Origin: Branchiostoma floridae
Lineage: Eukaryota > Chordata > Leptocardii > Amphioxiformes > Branchiostomatidae
DNA: 38,350 nt
NCBI RefSeq assembly: GCF_000003815.2
Contig: NC_049983.1
Location: 23,432,806 to 23,471,155 of the forward strand
Direction: 5' to 3'
Both the position numbers and the translations under genes were made by a program. Under the pieces are notes generated by a model that did no database searches, was not told the origin of the DNA, and saw only the letters and a program-made list of their open reading frames with translations. Shown in pieces: positions 21,068 through 30,899 of this stretch; position 1 is the stretch's first letter, and each line of letters opens with the position of its first letter.

Positions 21068-22718
21068 GGTAGCGATGAAAAAGTACTCCTTTTTCTTGTT
21101 TGGCACGATCTGTTGACAGATGTAATGTAAAATCCATGATTACCTTTAAAGTTATGTGTGTGTACGGTCTGTCAAAGCCAAAATAACTATTTAGTTTTGA
21201 TGTTACTGCTGGTACTAGTTCTCAAAGCTATGTTTGAGTCACGGATAAACCACCGCATGCCTTCTTTTTTTCTGAATTAAGGCTATGTTACCATATAAAC
21301 GTATATGACGAAACCATGTAACATGCAAGTTTGTTGAATCCAAAATAAGACAATCTCTACTTACCTGTCTGTTTTACTGTTCACTTATTAGAACTCGTGA
21401 AATGTCGACAAGTGTGGATTATGACTGCAAGTTATTCATAGACTGTGAATTTTGCAGATGTATCGCCTGGCCCCAAGGTTCTGGACCGAAGTTTCAGTAC
21501 TAGTACCTCATTATTGCAGGAAGCAAGTGCCTGCTACATGTATCTAGGGGGTGGGTCAGAGAGGATCATGGGTACGGGAACGTGAAACTAGATACACCTC
21601 CGCCGTCAAGGGTTTGGTAAATTGTTTACTTTCACTAACGCTTTTTGTTGGTTTGTGATCATGACCATGGCAATTAATGCATAATTTGCAAGTATAGTCC
21701 GTTCTTGTTTCGGCGCTGAAATTGTGACCTGACAATGAATGTGTTTTCACCAGAGTTTTCCAAGCACACCTGCAGCAGGTCAAAGCTTGACCTCTGGCGT
21801 ACGTGCCCGAGGAGCTCAAGACACCATTGCTTTGATTGGTCACGATACCAGAGCTTGGATTGGCCGCGCACGGCCCTCTCATCCTTCAATAACACGTCAC
21901 CGAAGCTATAATTTGTACTATACTGAACACCGGAAGAACACTCTGGCTTTGAGCTAGACGGAACAGACGACAAAATTTTGGAATTTTGCGACAATTTACT
22001 CTGGGTAAGCAACTTAGTTTAAGTGTCAAAACCCTTCGATAATCAGCGATTCACAGACTGCACTCAAAGGTCTAGGCCTCAGTAGGGGAAACAGGTAAGG
22101 GAAAATATCTCTGTTTGGTTGACTTTTCCAAGCGACATTGTACAACAAAGGTTTAGTTTATTTTCTGATTCTTGATTTTAAGAATATTTTCTAGACTAAT
22201 TGTATAATTGTACCTTTTACACTTTATAGCCTACAAAAATGTCTAGGTGCACCCACAGTCAAAAATAACGTGCACAGCTCCCCTCAAATTTGTGGTGCGC
22301 GAAGGTGCACAAGCACCTAGTAATTCGAGCCCAGGGTGGTCAAGCTGGGGGGTCACGAGCTCATCCCGGCTCAACTTAACCAGGATTTCATTCAGGGCAC
22401 AAAGCGGAGAAGACACCCAGCTAACTAGTACATGTACTGGTTTAAATGAATAAACATTGCGACGACTATACAGAGAATGTTATTGTGTTCAATCGAAGCT
22501 GTAGGGCTGATATCGTCCCAGATATTGACCGAAGGAGGCCAAAAACATAGTAAAGATAGGGTAGTGTGACTAATCAGTGACTCAAGGTAAACGATGGACT
22601 CTTGCAACTGATTACTGCCTCTCCTTCCTTTATGATAATAATTTATGCGTTGGCCATGATTTCATATTCCGAGATTGAACATGTTTAATTTCTTTAGGTC
22701 GCGTAAACGTAGTGAACC
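21068..22718. promoter_or_regulatory. Head-to-head intergenic region between EndoU-B and EndoU-C
   Basis: The two start codons are 1651 bases apart and point away from each other. Two ATTGG (inverted CCAAT) boxes occur at about 21835 and 21857, in GATTGGTCACG and GATTGGCCGCGC, a GC-richer patch. Sequence around 21890-22075 (CACGTCACCGAAGCT, AATCAGCGATT and GACTGCACTC) is similar to 27776-27890 upstream of EndoU-D, so it was copied with the gene and may be a shared promoter or 5' UTR. No TATA box is obvious. The rest (21070-21800, 22100-22700) shows nothing I can name. Confidence 0.45.
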
Positions 22719-24539
22719 ATGGAGTCTGTGTCAGACGTGTGTACGAGGTTGTGGGATCTCGACCACAACAGGCTAAAGAAAGGGAAGGACTACAGAATCA
22801 AACTAACGGTAACTCCTGATTTTACCTTAAATCCTAACTCAAAGTTCTCTTGTTAACACCGTCAGTGCCTATTTCAATACAGCTTACTTACATGTAGCTC
22901 AGGGACAATCTTAGAAACTTAAATCTAACCCTAGAATAGGAGTGCTGGAGTATACGGGTGTTTGAACGAAGGGATAAACAAATTACTTCGATACCATCTT
23001 TCATAAGAGCCCATTTAAAGTGATTGATATTTATATATGTTCCCACGATATATGTTCGCACGCACGTATGCATACATACAAGGTAGCATTGCAATGATAG
23101 ACAAATGTATCAAAATTACTTATTCGAGAGTGTGTACCAAACTGACAAAAAACTTATATTGGCTAAACGTTGTTTATTTTTTGCTTGAACGACGCTGTTT
23201 TTCAAAGAAACTTGACACCGTGGTATCTGTTTCGTAGGGTTAAATGCCCGAGGCACTCATTTTAAAGGCTGCATTATGTACATTGAAAATAATCCGTCAG
23301 CAGCTACAGAAAAGATCGACTGGGGGGTCACGGCCACCTTTGTATTGTGTTTACATGAGACGTTCCATCACGAATGTAAACAATGTAAAGTTTCACAACA
23401 CAAGGGGAAAGCCTATTATCCAAGCAGACGTTTAGCACACTCTGACACTTGGGGACCCATTCTCTGTGTAATAAACTAATAGTGGTAGCCACGAAATGTT
23501 TAGTTCAACAGTCAACATTATCATGTAAGTACCCTTGTGTTATACTTTGTATAAAATGTATGCATAACAATTGTATTTGACGTGTTAGACACGCACTCTG
23601 ATAACTGTTAATATTGTCTTGCCACTGGCAACTTTGACAAGTTAATGAACATTTCCTGCAATGGCATGATTTCGCCACTTTAAACATGAAACGTGCATTG
23701 TTATTGCAGGGCAACAGATTGTTCTCCTTCGTGAACAGGGAGAAAATGGAGAACATCCCGACGTATCGTGGTGAGAACCAACATCTTTAGCCTCTGTCGA
23801 ACGGTTCCCTAACACACGTCACTTTTGTCAAAAATATTTACCTCATGTTGGCAATAAAAGTATATCGGTGTTGATGATTGTATTAATTCAGTTTTGACAG
23901 TAACAATTATGGAATCTCTCAATACAAATAATAGAACAATGCCTTTGTAGCTCAACAATTGTATAAGATGCAACCTATGAAAACTTCTACTTCGCAAAAA
24001 ATAGAATTCAAGATCAGTTACTACTCCAGCCACACGTTTCTTTCATAATGTGTGTTCATGCCCACCGACTCTCTTGTGCCCCCCCCCCCCCATTACACAC
24101 TGACACATACATTCTGAGGTACCTAAAATGATTAATGATTTCTACAGCTGTCTTGGCCGCGCAGTTATAGATGGTCCCCATTTTTCAAAACTTTTAAATC
24201 CCCCCTGAATCGCTGTTTGGAGACTGACGTCATGAGAGAAGCACACACATTCTTGTTAAGTAAAGGTACGTTATACATGGTATAATCAGACTGATTTCAG
24301 AGAGGGCTCACGATTTTTCTTCTTTGTCACAAGTTTAGTTGGAGTGGCCTAGACTTTGAGTAATTACATATTATACTAACGACTACCGGCTACAGACCTG
24401 GTCCCTCAGAGTTACAAGAAGGACTTCAAAGAGAAGCTTTACGAGCTGTGGTTCGAGCTGCACCCAAGACCTAACAGAGACGGGACAAGCGGTGTGTAAT
24501 ACTTCTGAAATCATCTTTCTCTCTCTCCTCTCCTCTCTC

Positions 24540-24760
24540 TTTCTCTTTGTGCGCATGTATGTGTGCATATGTGCCTGCATTTGTGTATGATAGTGTGTGC
24601 CTCTGTGCATGTGTGTGTGTGTCCGTGTATGTGTATGTGTGTGTGTGTGTGAGCGCGCGCCTGTGTGTTTGTGTGCTCGTGTGTACGGATATTCGCGCGT
24701 GTTGTTTTTCGTGTATGTGCATGCGTGCGAGCATGTGTGTGCGAGTGTGATATATTGCTA
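24540..24760. repeat. (TG)n-rich low-complexity tract
   Basis: Alternating purine-pyrimidine sequence dominated by TGTG with CG and CATG interruptions, preceded by a CT-rich run (about 24512-24548). It lies in intron 4 of EndoU-C and ends about 40 bases before exon 5. Long His/Thr-rich or Cys/Val-rich open frames over it are repeat artefacts. Such tracts can adopt Z-DNA. Confidence 0.85.
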
Positions 24761-24871
24761 CGTAGGGCCAGATTTAAGTCTGATGAATTGTTCATTCAGG
24801 TCTGCATTCGAACATGTCTTTGTGGGAGAGACACGGAATGGCCTGGTTCTCGGCTTCCACAACTGGGTCCA

Positions 24872-25636
24872 ACTGTATGACTGCAACAAACACAACTTAC
24901 AGTCACCGGCTTGTACCACCACTCGTTACCAAAGGTCCTTTATTCCGTATGCTACACATCACTGGAATGATCTTTATTTAGCTGTTCGGTCATTAAATCC
25001 TTCAACATTCAAAAACTACTTAATAAAATTGGTTCGCCCTTCCCCTAACACACATTTTAGACATGGCCCCAGGTACGCCTGCGTTTTACTAACACGCCTC
25101 CGCATCGGGACTTGTAGTTTGAACTTTAGCTTATTCACACGTAATCTAGTCGATAGTCCTTCTTGTAGCTGTGGCTCCCGATGCGAAAGCGTTGTCCATT
25201 ATTTATTGTACTGCCCAAACTACAACCATCTTAGAAAAACCCTTCTCTGCAATCTTCAAGACCTTTTAACCCTTGATTTGAAAACTACGTCTGACCCAGT
25301 CTTAACTCAACTTTTACTCAAGGGTTCACCCACTTTACCAACAGTAACAAATAACCATATCATGCAGCTTACACAGACATACATACTCCAGACCAACCGT
25401 TTTCAAACTGATTGACATTTTCCTTTAAATCTTGTATGTATATATATATTTATTTGTTGGATCCGTCACCCCACTGCTGTACTACTGTTTTTATTTGATC
25501 TCACATTGTTTTGTCCTTTGTTTATTTTATTTTCAAATGTCCTAGTGGTAATGTTAAAATTAGCTGCTAGAGTGCATTTACCACTGTGTCTTGTCTTATA
25601 TGTATGCCAATAAAAAAAAAAAAAAAACTGTATGAC
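24872..25636 (+). mobile_element. 5'-truncated non-LTR retrotransposon inserted in EndoU-C exon 5
   Basis: The insert is flanked by the direct repeat ACTGTATGAC (24872-24881 and 25627-25636), the target-site duplication, and ends in AATAAA plus a poly(A) run of about 20 (25608-25627). It encodes the C-terminal end of a LINE reverse-transcriptase polyprotein, recognised by a Cys/His cluster (CSCGSRCESVVHYLLYCPNY) typical of the 3' end of such ORFs, stopping near 25413. It has the same orientation as the host gene. The frame from EndoU exon 5 runs straight into the LINE frame. The clade (CR1/L2-like or other) cannot be fixed from this fragment. Confidence 0.92.
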
Positions 25637-26932
25637 GAGGAGCGCCTGGGGAACGTCAACTACAAGCGCCACAGGGTGAGCAGTAGGTTTCTGGGCTATT
25701 TCATTAGTATCAATTCATCAGAAACAACTAACAATTGCGTTATCATATCAACATTACATTGACATGAATTTTTGTCCGTGTTGCAACAGACATATAAATG
25801 GCAACAGATCTGGGTCAGCTTACTGATGTGTCCTATATGTGGCAGAGACTATCATTCTCGCATAGGACTGTTTGGCTATAACCAAAGCTGTAGGGTTGAT
25901 ATCAGTCAGGACTACCTTCCTACCTACTTTGTCCCTTGACCTCCAGGTCGTTAGGGCGGCAGATGTAGGTTATACAGATGTCAGCCTGAACATATGTGTA
26001 AAATTTGATAAAAGGTATTATTGGCAACCGCCAATGATATTTAACCAACTGCCTACATTATCAATCCAATGAAAATAGCAACGCATCAAATTTGGATGAA
26101 ATGCATAGTCAACAAAGTTGTAGCATTGGGTAACTATCATACATATACTCTCATCCATTCTAGCCTCAGGCCTGCGACAACCGCATCATCACGATTGACT
26201 TCACCTGCAATAACAACAATAAAACTTTCGGCAGCTTCTTCCTGGGAACGAGTCCGGAGTTTGAGCTGGCTATCTACACAGTCTGCTTCCTGGCTGGGAA
26301 CGAGGATGAGACGATAGTATCTCTGGGAAACAAGACTGCAACAATCCTCACTAATGTCTACAGTGTGAACGGCCAATTTCAAATAGGAGCTTGCTATCCC
26401 ATACTTCGGGACAGTTACCAGTTAGAAGATAGTCTGGCGATTGACCTTAATATGGTAATTATAAAATAGTTAGATTTCCATTTGTTTGATGGTATCACCT
26501 TTCTTTCTATGTTTAATCAAAACGTCGTTATTCTTAATGTGACCAACAGATTTGTAAGTTTTTTCTTCGTGTTCATATTTATCATATAATTATTGAGTCA
26601 CTCAAAAGACAATGCTAATAGTTATCATTGCTATGTATTCTATAGAAGGGCTTCAATTTAACGTCCTTAAGGTAACCTATATATTCATTCATGACCACCA
26701 CCGCCTTTATCAGATCTATGCTACAGCATTTTCGTTGATAAAAGAGTGAAACATCTTGCTGCCGTGTTCTTCCCTTCCCCAGGAACAGACCAAGACGCCT
26801 GAAGGGCAATACGTTCAAATCCCGATCGACCCTCAACCGGAGCTTACCTCAATCGTCATTGAAGAGGTGGACCTCCCACGCCAAAAGCAGACGAGAAAAG
26901 ATAATTCTTTGTGCAATTGCACTATTCTCTGA

Positions 26933-27090
26933 GGAATTGAAACTGAATCAGTTACCTTCAAGAAAGGGCGAGGTCCGTGTAGCCATCGACCACGATGAGG
27001 ACTTCCTTCGCCGAAGACATGAGCGGAAAGCGACAAAAGATCCGTGTTGCACCATTCTTCGAATTGCAAACAGCACGTTTCAAATTTGAT
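26933..27090 (+). pseudogene. Relic of an EndoU-A-type terminal exon behind the EndoU-C stop
   Basis: About 140 bases after the EndoU-C stop match the 3' part of the EndoU-A last exon. The encoded text [20 protein letters not shown] and then RRRHERKATKDPCCTIL is followed by Arg where EndoU-A has its stop (TGA to CGA). The exon start and acceptor are missing. It would be 3' UTR of EndoU-C. The homology continues into the EndoU-A 3' UTR (to about 27140). Confidence 0.88.
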
Positions 27091-27337
27091 TTACCTAATG
27101 CAAGCATACTTTCATGATAATGCTGAATTCTGTAACAGTTATTACCCAAACATACAGAAAAGGCATCCTTACACGAACTGTATATTTTTGAATTTTAGTA
27201 ACCTCTCTTATGTAATGTAACCGGGTGTGCTACACAAGAAACCAACATGAGATCACGGTGTGTCAAATGTTGTTTTAGATAATAATCTTTATTGCATATT
27301 CTTTCTCCGGGAGAAATGCATCCTAGTATTCTTAACA

Positions 27338-27343
27338 TGTTGC
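27338..27343 (+). terminator. Candidate polyadenylation signal behind EndoU-C
   Basis: AATAAA in GTTGCAATAAAGCG, about 410 bases after the EndoU-C stop, a distance similar to the signal of EndoU-A. Confidence 0.4.
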
Positions 27344-27390
27344 AATAAAGCGATTGTGTCAAAAACATAATGTCAATTTCGTTATTCGTG

Positions 27391-27986
27391 CTCGGTAACC
27401 GTGAAAACGACAGACGTCAACTTTCGTGCGCGGCTATTCACTCTTTTCGGTACGTGCGGTGGGTTCTTTAAGTTAACGTGCTTAAGGTATAGCTGTCCTC
27501 AAAACTAATGGAGATTAGGGAGGAATCTCCTTCCTTGTAGCCTCTTAACACAACCTTTGCCAATTTGCCTAGGAGGAAAAGTGTGAAACAGACTGAGAGT
27601 TGTTGAGTTTCGGTTAAGATCCCGAAATCCTCGACTACACCAGAATAGCAGGCGGAGAATTTCAATACACCTTCAGCGGGCATTGACCTTGACGAAGCAT
27701 GACCTTTGCACTTACGTGCAAAGGTCATAATACAAAGCGTTGACTGAACCGCAGGTTACTTCCACCCTTCACAAATGCGTCACCGAAACTAGAACAGTCT
27801 CTGAGCCATTGTGGCAATTTGCAAATCTGAGGGAGCAGCAAGTGTCAGAAATCCTCGGCAATCAGCGATATTTAGACTGCATTCCAAACTCTTGCCTTCG
27901 GAAGGGCACTGAACATGCAGGTAAGGAAATGTACTTCCGTGGGTATGCTTTAAAATCACAAACGACTACAAACGACTGTAACATGC
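27391..27986. promoter_or_regulatory. Upstream region of EndoU-D, partly copied from upstream of EndoU-C
   Basis: The stretch 27776-27890 (GCGTCACCGAAACT, GGCAATCAGCGATA, GACTGCATTCC) matches about 21893-22070 upstream of EndoU-C, so the duplication took in 5' flank. The palindromic TTTGCACTTACGTGCAAAGGTCA (27710-27730) is a small local hairpin. No exon is seen. Confidence 0.4.
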
Positions 27987-28485
27987 AGTGTATATGAGGT
28001 GACGACCTTGTGTACGCTCTCTGGAGACATTGTTTATACATTTATGAATTTAAAAAACGCAGCAAGTCTGACGTATTCACCAGTTATTTCTAGTTAGTCC
28101 GGTTGCAAGATTAAAACAATTCCAGGCCACCATGTTGGATCGTGCTTGCTTGCATTTGAGGCTGAAAAACACTTCGTATACAAGTTTTATAAATTGGCAA
28201 CCATGCAATGATAGAATTGTGGTATGCTATAATCTATAAACCAACAGCTTTCAAAGTTTTATCGCCCTGTCGCCTACAGAGTCGAAGAAGGTATCGATAA
28301 CTTCCCCATGCAGACTCCTAGCACGGGCGATCCAACATGGCGGCGAAGAATCGCTTCGATCTTGAAACCAGTGGACTAACTCGAAATAACTCATCAATAT
28401 GTAGAAGTTGTTGCGTTTTTTAAAGTCATAAATGTATTAACATTGTCTCCAGTGCGTCACACAAGGTCGTTGCCTCATATACACT
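27987..28485. mobile_element. Foldback element with long inverted repeats upstream of EndoU-D
   Basis: The ends AGTGTATATGAGG (27987) and CCTCATATACACT (28485) are perfect inverted repeats. The arms continue inward for roughly 150 bases with mismatches: ACGACCTTGTGT against ACACAAGGTCGT, then GGAGACATTGTTTA against TAACATTGTCTCC, then CGCAGCAA and ACTAGTTAGTCC-type blocks. The 499-bp element has no transposase. It lies between the duplicated upstream patch and EndoU-D exon 1, so it could alter any D promoter. Confidence 0.8.
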
Positions 28486-28970
28486 ACTCATTAGAGTCGT
28501 TTGCGGTTGTTTGTTGTCGTTTGTGGTGTTCCGACCGTACTTCCGTGTTTGGTTGCCTTTTACAAGCGTCAGCCTATCTGCGTGTTGTGTTTTTTTTAAC
28601 ATACATATACATGGTGCGAGCCTGTCGCTAGTGAAGATTAATCCTGAATATTGAAAGACTAAAAATTGATAATATAGTAATACTGTGGCTTTGATAACAC
28701 ATTTCGATATGGCACATATCACATTCAATAGACCGCCTGAACGAAGATTCCTTCCCCGTAGACGTATACGTAGTGCACCATGGAGTCTGTGTCAGACGTG
28801 TGCGCGAGGCTGTGGGATCTCGACCACAACAGGCTGAAGAAAGGGAAGGACTACAGAATCAAACTAACGGTAACTCCTGGTTTTACCTAAAATCGACTAG
28901 ATTACTTCATGCACTTCCTAACTTATCTGGTTAAAACGTCCAGAGCGACCATTTTAATACAGCTCTAAGG

Positions 28971-29165
28971 CTTAGGTCACATTTCCAAACCGGGGCCCGG
29001 TCGTGCAGCTTTTAGGAGGGAAAAGAATGATATAAAACACATCAGAATACACAAAATATCAACATACGATTCATGGGCATAATTTGTGTATATTTCTAGG
29101 TATACATTTTATTTTTCGTGTCTTTAAATATCACGGCCGGCCCCGGATTGGAAATGTGACCTAAG
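28971..29165. mobile_element. 195-bp MITE in EndoU-D intron 1
   Basis: The ends CTTAGGTCACATTTCCAA (28971) and TTGGAAATGTGACCTAAG (29165) are perfect inverted repeats, and the match continues through CCGGGGCC/GGCCCCGG. The element is absent from the matching intron of EndoU-C, so it inserted after the duplication. Confidence 0.85.
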
Positions 29166-29267
29166 TCTTACTGGGACTATTCTAGAAACTTAACTGTTCG
29201 ATACCCTAACCCTAACCATAGAATAGAACTGTCGGAAGATACTAGTACACGTTGGAGTGTTGGAACG

Positions 29268-29308
29268 CATAGTGGGGTGTGGGGGTGGGGTTGGGGTGTG
29301 GGGGATGT
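29268..29308 (+). repeat. G-rich tract with G-quadruplex potential
   Basis: Runs of four or five G separated by one to three bases (GTGGGGTGTGGGGGTGGGGT and continuing) on the plus strand in EndoU-D intron 1. It matches the G4 pattern of four G-runs with short loops. Confidence 0.6.
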
Positions 29309-29431
29309 TGAACCTTTGAAAAGAGCCTGTTTAAAATGATTGATTTGTGTGTCACGTTCGCAAGATATTGGCTGAGAAATAGAGTATCATTATTGATGGT
29401 GCACATTACATGCACGTATACATACATTTTT

Positions 29432-29690
29432 CGGCAAAGGAGACTGCGTTTTGCAGGTCACTGCTGGAGGAAAAAGGATGAAGTCGTGCACAAACTGTTA
29501 CTGTGGAATCCGAACCACGGAAACAGAGGCAGGGGAAGACCGCGGAAGTCGTACACAAAGCAGCTTGCTGAAGACAGCGGTTTGGACCTGCAGCAACTTC
29601 CCGCAGCGATGGAGGACAAAGAGGGGTGGAGGAAACTAGTTATGCAGACTGCGGAGTGCGGAGTGATACATACGTATAACGTAGCATTGC
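29432..29690 (+). mobile_element. Short 3' fragment of a LINE in EndoU-D intron 1
   Basis: The frame encodes RRLRFAGHCWRKKDE, GNRGRGRPRKSY and GWRKLVMQTAE, a pattern I recognise as the C-terminal end of many animal non-LTR reverse-transcriptase ORFs (GHCWR, RGRPRK, WR). The flanks CACGTATACATACA and GATACATACGTATAAC correspond to a contiguous site (GCACGTATGCATACATACAA near 23060) in the EndoU-C intron, so it is an insertion after duplication. There is no poly(A) tail. Confidence 0.75.
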
Positions 29691-30221
29691 AATGATTGAT
29701 ATCAAAATTATACATTCGAGCGTGTGCGCCAAACACAAAGACCTAAACGTACTTTGCTTGCACGACGCTTAGAATGTTTCTAAAGAAACTTGACACCGTG
29801 GTATCTATTTCGCAGGGTTGAATGCCTGAGGCAATTAACATTGAAAATGATTCGTCAGCCGCTACAGAAATGATCGAGTAGGGGTCATGGCCACCTTTGT
29901 ACTGTGTTTACATTTAGACGTTGTGAACAATGTAAAGTTTCACAACACATGGGGAAAGCGTATTCTCCAAGCAGATATTTGTAACACTCTGATACCTTTT
30001 AACAATGTCTTGCCACTGGCAACTTTGACAAGTTAATGAACATTTCTTGCAATGGCATGATTTCGCCACTTTAAACATGAAACGTGCATTGTTATTGCAG
30101 GGCAACAGATTGTTCTCCTTCGTGAACAGGGAGAAAATGGAGAACATCCCGACATATCGTGGTGAGCACTAACCTACATCTTGGAACGATTTTCGGACAC
30201 ACATCACTTTTGTCAAAGACA

Positions 30222-30589
30222 TTAAAGGCAATCTAAGCAATTTTACAGCGTCAAAGTGGAAATATTCTGAATAAGGCAATCTGCATGATATTGACATCTA
30301 CTGCACTGTATTCTCACATTTACATCATCATTTGATACTTTGAGCGGTCAAAAACAGCCCAGAGACAGGTTGCACGAGGATATTCCTTATTATTGTACCC
30401 CCCCCCCCAAATAAGGACTTGATCTGGAATCCTTGTGCAACTCATTCCCGCGCTGTTTTTAACGGCTCGATTTATGAAATAATGACGTAAATGTGCTAAA
30501 ATAGTGCATTAGATGTCAATATCATACAGACTGCCTTATTCAGAACATTTCCACTCTTAACAATGTGATATTGCCTAGGTTGCCTTTAA
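30222..30589. mobile_element. 368-bp foldback MITE with arms of about 110 bases and TTAA ends
   Basis: It starts TTAAAGGCAATCTA and ends TAGGTTGCCTTTAA. The arms match over about 110 bases: GAATAAGGCAATCTG, GATATTGACATCTACTGCA and TTTACATCAT on the left have complements on the right. The TTAA at each end may be a target duplication, as used by piggyBac-like transposases. A run of nine or ten C lies in the loop region at 30400. It begins 60 bases after EndoU-D exon 2. Confidence 0.82.
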
Positions 30590-30594
30590 CCTTG

Positions 30595-30780
30595 CGTTGA
30601 CAATAACAGTAGTGCTGACAATTACAATCTCTCAGTGTTGACAGTTAAATTGGCTCAATGTTGACAATTACAACATCGCGCTGTTGACGATTTCAATCGC
30701 TCGGCCACTGTTAAAGTCGCAATCTCCCAGTCTAAAAAATTACAGTCGCTAAGTGTTGACAATAACAATCGCTAAAAACA
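30595..30780. repeat. Degenerate tandem repeat, about 30-bp unit
   Basis: About six diverged copies of a unit resembling GTTGACAATTACAATCGCTC follow directly on the foldback element. Unit length varies between about 28 and 34 bases. Non-coding. Confidence 0.75.
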
Positions 30781-30899
30781 AATAACACATACAATATCAT
30801 TGTGGCTCAACAATTGCTTAAGATGCAACCAATGAAACCTTCTGCTATGGGACATCAGTTCTAGATCAGTCTGCTCACTACTCTCCAAGCAGAGGTTAG

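Larger units (their letters stand above)
22719..26932 (+). pseudogene. EndoU-C: EndoU paralog broken in exon 3 and by a LINE in exon 5
   Basis: Recognisable exons: 22719-22808, 23710-23770, a 3' remnant of exon 3 at about 24205-24265, 24396-24495, exon 5 as 24800-24881 plus 25637-25675, 26164-26454 and 26783-26932. The exon 3 remnant keeps [14 protein letters not shown] and its donor but has lost the [13 protein letters not shown] part, and the sequence before it contains stops in the needed frame. Exon 5 keeps SAFEHVFVGE and [10 protein letters not shown] and is then cut by a 745-bp retroelement. Without the insert it would be exactly 121 bases. Exon 6 has [12 protein letters not shown]: the catalytic Lys is present but the usual Trp has become Cys. 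The last exon ends CNCTIL, again CaaX-like. Skipping exon 3 would keep the frame, but the LINE still truncates the protein before the catalytic Lys. Confidence 0.88.
28780..30161 (+). pseudogene. EndoU-D: duplicate of EndoU-C exons 1-2 only
   Basis: Exon 1 (28780-28869, MESVSDVCARLWDLDHNRLK) differs from EndoU-C exon 1 by one residue. Exon 2 (30101-30161, GNRLFSFVNREKMENIPTYR) is identical in protein. Both splice junctions are preserved, and the intron 3' end (about 29930-30100) is almost the same as 23390-23709 of EndoU-C. No exon 3-7 sequence follows in the next 8 kb, which goes into repeats and a Helitron. The catalytic residues are therefore absent and this is a truncated copy. The intron has since taken in a small MITE and a LINE fragment. 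Confidence 0.88.

Noticed and set aside
24383-24880. Minus- and plus-strand frames rich in His/Thr or Cys/Val
   Set aside because: Translation of a (TG)n tract. The only real coding part nearby is EndoU-C exon 5 from 24800.
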